From assembly GCA_902494545.1 (NCBI GenBank), contig CABUTP010000036.1, positions 1 to 9,913 of the forward strand: DNA of 9,913 nt, read 5' to 3'. Of this stretch, positions 5,400-9,913 are shown in pieces. A program made the translations under genes and the position numbers. The notes under the pieces are model-generated. The model was not told the origin of the DNA, made no database searches, and saw only the letters and a list, made by a program, of their open reading frames with translations. The DNA is from an uncultured Collinsella sp. GTDB taxonomy: Bacteria; Actinomycetota; Coriobacteriia; Coriobacteriales; Coriobacteriaceae. The first letter of the stretch is position 1. Each line of letters begins with the position of its first letter.

Positions 5400-6539
5400 A
5401 TGGACCAGAGCCTTTTTAAATTCGACCTGATCGCCGAGGACCCGACGACGCATGCGCGTGCCGGCGTACTGCACACCCCGCACGGCGACATCGAGACGCC
5501 GATCTTTATGCCCGTGGGCACCAAGGCAAACGTCAAGGGTATACCTACCGAGACCGTCAAGCAGCTCGGCGCCCAGATTGTGCTTGCCAACACCTATCAC
5601 CTGTCCATGCGTCCCGGCGAGGACACCATCGCCGAGCTGGGCGGACTGCACAAGTTTATGAACTGGCACGGCCCCATTCTTACCGACTCGGGCGGCTTCC
5701 AGGTGTTCAGCCACAACGACGCCGTCAAGCTCACCGACGAGGGCGTGCGCTTTATCGTCAACGATTACGACGGCCGCCACGTGTTCTGGACGCCCGAGGA
5801 CAACATGGAAATTGCCATGAAGCTCGGCTCCGACATCTGCATGCAGCTCGATCAGTGCCCCGGCTATCCCGCCACGCGCGCCTACGTCGAGCGCGCCGTG
5901 GAGCTGTCGAGCATGTGGGCCGAGCGCTGCTACAAGGCTCACACCCGTGATGACCAGGCGCTCTTTGGCATCGTCCAGGGTGGCATGCATCTGGACCTGC
6001 GCCTGCGCTCGCTGCGCCACCTGGAGGAGTGCGGCGACTTCCTCGGCTACGGCATCGGCGGCTACTCGGTGGGCGAGGACCACGAGACCATGTTCGAGAC
6101 GCTGGCGCCGCTGGTTTCCGAATACATGCCCAAGCACAAGCCGCGCTACCTCATGGGCGTTGGCAACCCTACCACGCTCGTGCGCGGCGTTGGCGTGGGC
6201 ATCGACATGTTCGACTGCGTGCTGCCGACGCGCACCGGCCGCATGGGTACGGCGTTCTCCAGTGAAGGCCGCCTTAACTTCCGCAACGCGCGCTTTGCGC
6301 ACGACGACGGCCCCATCGACCCCACTTGCACCTGCCCGGTGTGCACGGGCGGCTACAGCCGCGCGCTCATCCGTCACATGGTCACGCAGAAGGAGATGCT
6401 CGGCGGTATTCTGCTGTCGATGCACAACATCTACTACCTGCTCAACCTTATGCAGCGTGCCCGCCAGGCCATTATCGAGGGCCGCTACGGCGCGTTTGTG
6501 AGCGACTGGATGAACAGTCCTGCGGCGGTGGACTACTAA
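5400..6539 (+). CDS. tgt: tRNA-guanine(34) transglycosylase Tgt
   Basis: Bacterial Tgt replaces guanine 34 of GUN-anticodon tRNAs with preQ1, the step before QueA. The 379-aa length is normal. Visible residues are the TDSGGFQ motif with general base Asp96, LDQCPGYPA at 150-158, FGIVQGG at 189-195, GIGGYSVGE at 218-226, and MFDCVLPTRTGR at 270-281 with the nucleophile Asp272. The zinc site C-x-C-x2-C is Cys310, Cys312 and Cys315, with His342. The start is fixed by AAGGAG 9 bases upstream. Compared with the family as I remember it, GGYSVGE has Tyr where Leu is usual, and DQC replaces DEC, both around the base-binding pocket. With queA and queH in the window, preQ1 is the expected substrate. It is separated from queA by the coiled-coil and dehydrogenase block. 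Confidence 0.96.
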   Translation: MDQSLFKFDLIAEDPTTHARAGVLHTPHGDIETPIFMPVGTKANVKGIPTETVKQLGAQIVLANTYHLSMRPGEDTIAELGGLHKFMNWHGPILTDSGGFQVFSHNDAVKLTDEGVRFIVNDYDGRHVFWTPEDNMEIAMKLGSDICMQLDQCPGYPATRAYVERAVELSSMWAERCYKAHTRDDQALFGIVQGGMHLDLRLRSLRHLEECGDFLGYGIGGYSVGEDHETMFETLAPLVSEYMPKHKPRYLMGVGNPTTLVRGVGVGIDMFDCVLPTRTGRMGTAFSSEGRLNFRNARFAHDDGPIDPTCTCPVCTGGYSRALIRHMVTQKEMLGGILLSMHNIYYLLNLMQRARQAIIEGRYGAFVSDWMNSPAAVDY

Positions 6540-6550
6540 GAGCGGCTCGG

Positions 6551-6681
6551 GCGCTTGCAGAGCGCGGGCAACGGCAAGGGGCGAGCGCCGGCCGGTCATC
6601 ACGTTCGCTAAGACCGTCTGCGCGACCACTGACCGACAGCTTGCAAGCACTTGATACATCGTGGGTACCATACCGAATGGT
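6551..6681 (+). other. Leader region between tgt and the LOG gene, small hairpins
   Basis: The 209 bases between tgt and the next gene carry a GCGCT-AGCGC hairpin (6551-6565) soon after the tgt stop. Short repeated GACCG motifs lie at 6612-6635, and an inverted repeat ACCAT-5-ATGGT is at 6667-6681. No recognised riboswitch core was seen. A promoter for the LOG gene must lie here or further upstream; TTGCAA (6641-6646) and TACCAT (6666-6671) are weak candidates with a 19-base spacer. Confidence 0.35.
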
Positions 6682-6688
6682 TGATGTT

Positions 6689-6732
6689 CGGGCGGGTGTT
6701 TGGCGCATGGCGTCGACTCCGCCCGTTTTTTT
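6689..6732 (+). terminator. Intrinsic terminator or attenuator before the LOG gene
   Basis: CGGGCGG (6689-6695) pairs with CCGCCCG (6719-6725), and an inner GGCGC-ATG-GCGTC hairpin lies between them. Seven T residues follow immediately (6726-6732). The T-tract ends 16 bases before the LOG start codon, leaving no room for a promoter after it. So either it partly terminates read-through from tgt or it works as an attenuator for the downstream gene. Confidence 0.7.
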
Positions 6733-6748
6733 CTCGATAGGAGTACCC

Positions 6749-7507
6749 ATGATTAAGAACGAGAATGTCGAGGGCGAGCCTGCCTACGACGAGACGTACC
6801 GCCGCGGCCCCGTGGTCATGCGCGGCCCCATGATTCCTAAGGACAACACCTACGCCAACCTGCTGGCGCCCGAGGAGTCGACCGACTGGCTGCATGCTGA
6901 TCCGTGGCGCGTGCTGCGCATTCAGGCAGAGTTTGTCGATGGTTTTGGCGCGCTTGCCGAGCTTGGTCCTGCGGTGACCATCTTCGGCAGTGCCCGCACG
7001 CCCAAGACCGATCCGCTCTACAAGGCGGCGCGTACCGTCGGGCGCAAGATTGCCCAGCGCGGCGTGGCGGTCATCACCGGTGGCGGCCCCGGCGTCATGG
7101 AGGCGGCCAACAGGGGAGCGGCGAGTGTCAACGGCAAGTCAGTTGGCCTGGGCATTGAATTGCCGCACGAGCAGGGGCTCAACAAATATGTGAACCTCGG
7201 TATGGACTTCCGCTACTTCTTTGTGCGCAAGACCATGTTCGTCAAATACAGCTCGGGCGCTATTGTGTTTCCCGGTGGTTTTGGCACGCTCGACGAGATG
7301 TTCGAGGTACTCACGTTGGTGCAGACGCACAAGGTTAAGCGCATGCCGCTCGTTTTGGTAGGCACCGAGTACTGGCAGGGCCTGTTCGACTGGCTCAACG
7401 GCCCGGTGATGGACGCCGGTATGATCAGCCCACTCGATCCCGAGCTCGTGCACATCACCGACGACCTCAACGAGGCCGTCGACATTGCCCTGAGCGGGCT
7501 GATATAG
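6749..7507 (+). CDS. LOG/TIGR00730-family Rossmann-fold protein (putative nucleotide 5'-monophosphate phosphoribohydrolase)
   Basis: Proteins of this family, once annotated as lysine decarboxylases, include LOG enzymes that release free cytokinin-type bases, or related bases, from nucleoside 5'-monophosphates. The 252-aa product has the actinobacterial-type N-terminal region WLHADPWRVLRIQAEFVDGF (47-66), the Rossmann start AVTIFGSART (75-84), GGGPGVMEAAN (111-121), FFVRKTMF (157-164) and the signature PGGFGTLDE (175-183). The Arg160/Lys161 pair and Glu183 match the family's active-site pattern. The ATG at 6749 is preceded by TAGGAG with 5 bases spacing. In-frame upstream ATGs lie in or before the terminator hairpin and have no ribosome site. 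Physiological substrate in bacteria is usually unproven and cannot be read here; it is not obviously linked to queuosine. Confidence 0.88.
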   Translation: MIKNENVEGEPAYDETYRRGPVVMRGPMIPKDNTYANLLAPEESTDWLHADPWRVLRIQAEFVDGFGALAELGPAVTIFGSARTPKTDPLYKAARTVGRKIAQRGVAVITGGGPGVMEAANRGAASVNGKSVGLGIELPHEQGLNKYVNLGMDFRYFFVRKTMFVKYSSGAIVFPGGFGTLDEMFEVLTLVQTHKVKRMPLVLVGTEYWQGLFDWLNGPVMDAGMISPLDPELVHITDDLNEAVDIALSGLI

Positions 7508-7540
7508 GGCGAACGCGCCTGTTGTTATAGTAATGTGAAC

Positions 7541-7594
7541 GGCAGACTGATGCTATTTAACATCAGTCTGCCATCTATACTGGGTATACTGATG
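7541..7594 (+). promoter_or_regulatory. Probable toxin-antitoxin promoter/operator
   Basis: A perfect 12-bp inverted repeat (7541-7552 with 7561-7572, loop CTATTTAA) contains the half-site ACTGATG on both arms. A third ACTGATG at 7588-7594 overlaps a TATACT box (7585-7590); another TATACT is at 7576-7581. No good -35 is present. RelB/DinJ antitoxins have ribbon-helix-helix domains that bind palindromes over their own promoters, which fits this layout. It has no T-tract, so termination of the LOG transcript is less likely. Confidence 0.55.
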
Positions 7595-7620
7595 CAAAAG
7601 ACGAGGCGAGGAGGTCGCGT

Positions 7621-7920
7621 ATGTCTACTGCAACGGTTAAGCCTACGACGGTTCGCATCGAAGAGGGGCTCAAGGAACAGGCGACTGAGTTCTTGGATAC
7701 GGTTGGCCTGAGTCTCAATTCGTATCTCAACCTTGCTGTTCGACAGCTGGTAAATCAACGAAAGATTCCTTTTGAGATCGTAGGAAGGGCGGAGGTGCCC
7801 AACGAAGCGACGAGACGCGCCATGGTGATTGCCGAGGCTCATGAGTTGGGGATTCTGCCAGACGACAGCCCGTCATTCAATAACGCTGATGAGCTTATAT
7901 CGTTCCTCGATGAGGACTAG
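7621..7920 (+). CDS. RelB/DinJ-family antitoxin
   Basis: This 99-aa protein should neutralise the toxin encoded 2 bases downstream and repress the operon. Residues 8-53 fit the ribbon-helix-helix DNA-binding domain of RelB/DinJ: a short strand TTVRIEEGL, helix KEQATEFLDTVG, then LSLNSYLNLAVRQLVNQRKIPFEI, close to the DinJ pattern (LK.QA..L...GL..S......V....LPF). The remaining residues to 99 are acidic at the end (DELISFLDED) and probably wrap the toxin. GAGGAGG at 7608-7614 lies 6 bases before the ATG, a strong site consistent with antitoxin excess. Base composition looks somewhat less GC-rich than the flanking housekeeping genes, which fits acquired modules of this kind. Confidence 0.88.
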   Translation: MSTATVKPTTVRIEEGLKEQATEFLDTVGLSLNSYLNLAVRQLVNQRKIPFEIVGRAEVPNEATRRAMVIAEAHELGILPDDSPSFNNADELISFLDED

Positions 7921-7922
7921 CG

Positions 7923-8231
7923 ATGTTTGAGATTAAAGTCGAGGCTCAGTTTAAGGCGGATTACAAACGGACGATGCGCATCCATCCGCAACTAAAAACC
8001 GAGTTTAAGGCGGCAGTCGCAGAGCTTGCAGCTCACGGCTCGCTTCCCGCGGAATATGGCGCCCATGAGCTTTCAAACCCGGGCGGAAACTATAACGGCC
8101 ACATCGGTTTCCATCTATCCGATGGCTTGGTCGATGTGGTCGTTCTCTACTTGCCGCATAAGACTAATCCTGTGATCCGGCTGGTCAGAATGGGCTCGCA
8201 TGAAGAACTATTCCAGGGTCCGCAGGGCTGA
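7923..8231 (+). CDS. YafQ-like type II toxin (RelE/ParE superfamily mRNA interferase)
   Basis: The 102-aa product resembles YafQ, a ribosome-dependent mRNA endonuclease that halts translation when free of its antitoxin. The fold pattern is visible: helical N-terminus (FKADYKRTMRIHPQLK), LPAEYGAHEL at 41-50, then strands ending in RLVRMGSHEELF at 86-97. Residues matching the YafQ catalytic set as I remember it are His48, His64, Asp67 and His93. The tryptophan that usually follows the Asp is glycine here (SDGL), and the segment between His48 and His64 (NPGGNYNGHIGF) lacks the usual arginine. The start is 2 bases after the antitoxin stop, so translation is probably coupled. A large palindrome follows after the stop. 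Confidence 0.87.
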   Translation: MFEIKVEAQFKADYKRTMRIHPQLKTEFKAAVAELAAHGSLPAEYGAHELSNPGGNYNGHIGFHLSDGLVDVVVLYLPHKTNPVIRLVRMGSHEELFQGPQG

Positions 8232-8243
8232 TCGTCGATTTCT

Positions 8244-8312
8244 AAGTTGCGGTGGAATAGGGATTGATTTGCGGCTGATAAGCCAAAAACGGTCCCTATT
8301 CCACCGCAAGTT
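8244..8312. repeat. Large palindromic repeat, family P, copy 2
   Basis: A perfect 17-bp stem (8247-8263 with 8293-8309), extended by two more pairs after one mismatch, encloses an inner hairpin GGCT-GATA-AGCC. It shares AGTTGCGGTG, the following AT, TTGA after the arm and an inner hairpin with copy 1 at 2079-2145. Like copy 1 it lies between convergent genes (toxin and degV), filling most of the 93-base gap. Neither flank has a T-tract. Confidence 0.8.
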
Positions 8313-8324
8313 GTAAAGGTACTC

Positions 8325-9185
8325 CTAGTGGATGGGCTGGTAGCGGGGGCAGTAGCTGATGGCGATGGCGTCGATGCCTACGTGGGTCGCGATGGTGCAG
8401 CCGATGGGGCCGGTGCCGGCGTCTACGTAGTCCTGACCCGCGAGCGCCTGGTTGACGAGCTCTTGCTCCTCGGCGGCGCCGGTCGTGAGCACGCGCACGC
8501 TCGAACCCGGGTGTTCAGCCAAAAATGCGAGGCAGTCGGCCATGGTGTTGGCGACGATGCGCTTGGCGCCGCGACCCTTTTTGATGGCCTTGATCTCGCC
8601 CGATTTCCACTCCGGCGAAACGGCCAGGCGAATGTTGAGCATCTGCGTGAGCTGGCCGGCGAGTTTGGGCGCGCGGCCGTTCTTAACGAGGTTCTCGAGC
8701 GTGCGGGGAATCAGCAGCAGGTGGGCGTCGGGCAGCGTCGCGCGGATCTGCGCCTCGGTCTCGTCCAGGCTGCGGCCGTCCTCGCGCATGGCCAGCGCGT
8801 ACTCCACCAGCAGGCCCTCGGCGCCCGAGCCGGTGCGCGAGTCGATGCAGCGCACGTCGAGCTCGTGCGTTTCGGCCGTCAGGCTGGCGTTGGCATAGCA
8901 GGCGGACCACTCGCTGCACAGCGAGATAAAGATGGCGCTGTCGTGGCCGTCGGCGAGCACGCGATCAAAGAGCGCCTTGAACTCACCGGCGCTCGGCTGC
9001 GAGGTGTGCGGTAGCTGCTCGGAGCCTGCTATGCGGGCGACGTACTCCTCGGCGGTGATCTGCACCTGGTCGAGCAGGTCCTCACCTTCGATAATTACAT
9101 GCAGCGGAATCACGTAAATGCCGAGCTCTTGGGCGCGGGCGGGGGAGATGTCCGACGTGGAGTCGGTTATGATGGCAAAAGACAT
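8325..9185 (-). CDS. DegV family (FakB-like) lipid-binding protein
   Basis: DegV proteins bind a fatty acid in a buried tunnel; FakB members present it to the kinase FakA for phosphorylation on the way to phospholipid. The 286-aa product has the N-terminal ITDSTSDISP (5-14), TSQPS at 61-65, ISLCSEWSACYANA at 87-100 in place of the usual SSGLSGTY-type loop, LENLVKNGRAPKLAG at 163-177, and THVGIDAIAISY at 267-278. The last segment usually reads HxGPG; here GID replaces GPG, but His268 remains. The ATG at 9185 is chosen because AAAGGTG lies about 6 bases upstream; the frame extends to 9242 but that extension is basic, low in complexity and lacks such a site. No fakA gene is in the window, so FakB activity is inferred only from the family. 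Confidence 0.9.
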   Translation of the reverse strand: MSFAIITDSTSDISPARAQELGIYVIPLHVIIEGEDLLDQVQITAEEYVARIAGSEQLPHTSQPSAGEFKALFDRVLADGHDSAIFISLCSEWSACYANASLTAETHELDVRCIDSRTGSGAEGLLVEYALAMREDGRSLDETEAQIRATLPDAHLLLIPRTLENLVKNGRAPKLAGQLTQMLNIRLAVSPEWKSGEIKAIKKGRGAKRIVANTMADCLAFLAEHPGSSVRVLTTGAAEEQELVNQALAGQDYVDAGTGPIGCTIATHVGIDAIAISYCPRYQPIH

Positions 9186-9241
9186 AATTGCACCTTTCGT
9201 TGGGGCGCTTGCGCGCCGCCTTCTGAGAGCAAAGTGCGACA

Positions 9242-9270
9242 AGTATAGTGGAGTCGTTCCACATTGCCAG
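9242..9270 (-). promoter_or_regulatory. Probable degV promoter
   Basis: On the minus strand CTGGCA (9270-9265) and TATACT (9247-9242) are separated by exactly 17 bases, matching 4 and 5 of the 6 consensus bases. The leader would be about 50 bases. An inverted repeat GTGGA-5-TCCAC lies inside the spacer (about 9249-9263) and could be an operator half pair. Confidence 0.5.
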
Positions 9271-9277
9271 CTTTAAT

Positions 9278-9293
9278 TGTTGAATAGTCAACA
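9278..9293. promoter_or_regulatory. Inverted repeat between divergent degV and HAD genes
   Basis: TGTTGA-ATAG-TCAACA is a perfect 6-bp inverted repeat. It sits just upstream of the degV -35 box and about 45 bases before the HAD gene, so one regulator could act on both. The protein that would bind it is unknown. Confidence 0.35.
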
Positions 9294-9341
9294 GTTTGAA
9301 GTGTAAGTGTGGAAATCACCAACTGGGGAAGAGGAATGCCG

Positions 9342-9913
9342 ATGGAGGCACTGGAGATATGCAGGCGGCCGGTCGTGTTGTTTGATTTCGATGGCACGGT
9401 GGCAGATACGGGCCGGGCGGTGATGACCTCGACGCGCAAGACGCTGGCTGCGCGCGGGCTTTCTGAGGCGCAGATGGGTGACCTGCGCCGCATGATCGGG
9501 CCACCCCTGTGGAAGAGCTTTCACGACTTTTACGGCTTTTCCCGCGAGGAGTCGCTGGTTGTGGCCGATGAGTACCGCGCCTTTTTTGATGAACTGGGAC
9601 CGGAAGAGTACCCCGTGTTCGATGGGATTCCCGAGCTGCTGGATGGGTTGACCGCCCAGGGCAAGCGTATGGCTGTGGCAACGTCGCGCATGGAGGCAAA
9701 GTGCATCGACATGGTGCGTGAGCTCGGGCTTTCTCAGTTTGAGGCGGTGATTGGCATGAATCCGCCGCAGGGGCGCGAGACCAAGGCCGATTCGGTCCGC
9801 GATGCCCTGGCGGCTCTGGGTGCGGCGGCCGACGATGCCGTGATGATCGGCGATCGCTTTAACGATGTGGAGGGCGCGCACGCGATGGGTGTGCCGTGTA
9901 TCGGCATCTATTC
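9342..9913 (+). CDS. HAD-superfamily phosphatase, phosphoglycolate phosphatase-like (3' end outside window)
   Basis: The frame is open to the window edge, giving about 190 residues of a family usually 210-230 long. All four HAD motifs are visible: motif I DFDGT with nucleophile Asp15 and Asp17, motif II VATSR with Thr114/Ser115, the motif III lysine in ETKAD (Lys148), and motif IV GDRFNDVEGA with Asp171 and Asp175. The helical cap between residues 20 and 95 is of the small type seen in Gph/PGP and related subfamilies. Substrates of such enzymes are small phosphomonoesters, and the exact one cannot be read from sequence. The ATG at 9342 is favoured because GAGGA (9331-9335) lies 6 bases before it; the in-frame ATG at 9336 would touch that site but is possible. 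It is divergent from degV. Confidence 0.88.
   Translation, partial: MEALEICRRPVVLFDFDGTVADTGRAVMTSTRKTLAARGLSEAQMGDLRRMIGPPLWKSFHDFYGFSREESLVVADEYRAFFDELGPEEYPVFDGIPELLDGLTAQGKRMAVATSRMEAKCIDMVRELGLSQFEAVIGMNPPQGRETKADSVRDALAALGAAADDAVMIGDRFNDVEGAHAMGVPCIGIY

Noticed and set aside
5205..6671. 488-codon minus-strand open frame opposite tgt
   Set aside because: It runs across tgt, the tgt promoter and the leader of the next gene, and its product is His/Ala/Val-rich without recognisable domains, as expected from the complement of GC-rich coding sequence.
6540..6748. T-box or other known riboswitch ahead of the LOG gene
   Set aside because: GGGTACC near 6663-6669 recalls the T-box GGTGGTACC only loosely; no specifier stem or complementary antiterminator was found, and LOG genes are not usual T-box targets.
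7541..7572. Intrinsic terminator of the LOG gene
   Set aside because: The stem is strong, but the following bases (ATCTATACTGG) are not a T-tract, and the half-site repeats further downstream; operator use fits better.

Overview
The window reads as a chromosomal segment of a GC-rich Gram-positive bacterium. Codon use is strongly G/C-ending, Shine-Dalgarno sites are clear, and the actinobacterial-type LOG protein, the gut-type hydroxysteroid dehydrogenase and the intergenic repeats together suggest a Coriobacteriia gut commensal, most likely Collinsella-like. That assignment is inferred from sequence style and was not confirmed by a search.

Region 1 (1-1805) holds the end of queH followed by queA, both on the + strand. 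With tgt at 5400-6539 they give the last three steps of queuosine tRNA modification: Tgt inserts preQ1 at position 34, QueA builds epoxyqueuosine, and QueH reduces it to queuosine. The preQ1 synthesis genes are not in the window.

Region 2 (1806-5399) separates queA from tgt. It holds a minus-strand gene for a 588-aa acidic, coiled-coil protein with a single C-terminal membrane anchor, and a divergently oriented short-chain dehydrogenase closely resembling bacterial 12-alpha-hydroxysteroid dehydrogenases. The block is bracketed by two copies (plus one partial copy) of a structured intergenic repeat. Its nested stems differ in sequence but keep their pairing, while the internal-loop sequences are conserved. 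This is the most striking non-coding signal in the window.

Region 3 (6540-7507) is a leader with a strong intrinsic terminator only 17 bases before the start codon of a LOG/TIGR00730-family Rossmann protein.

Region 4 (7508-8231) is a compact type II toxin-antitoxin operon (RelB/DinJ antitoxin, YafQ-like toxin). It is preceded by a palindrome with a repeated half-site that looks like an autoregulatory operator.

Region 5 (8232-9913) starts with a large palindrome of a second repeat family; its sibling is at 2079-2145, and both sit between convergent genes. A minus-strand DegV-family lipid-binding protein follows, then a divergent HAD-family phosphatase cut by the window end. No tRNA, rRNA, CRISPR array or insertion-sequence transposase gene was seen.
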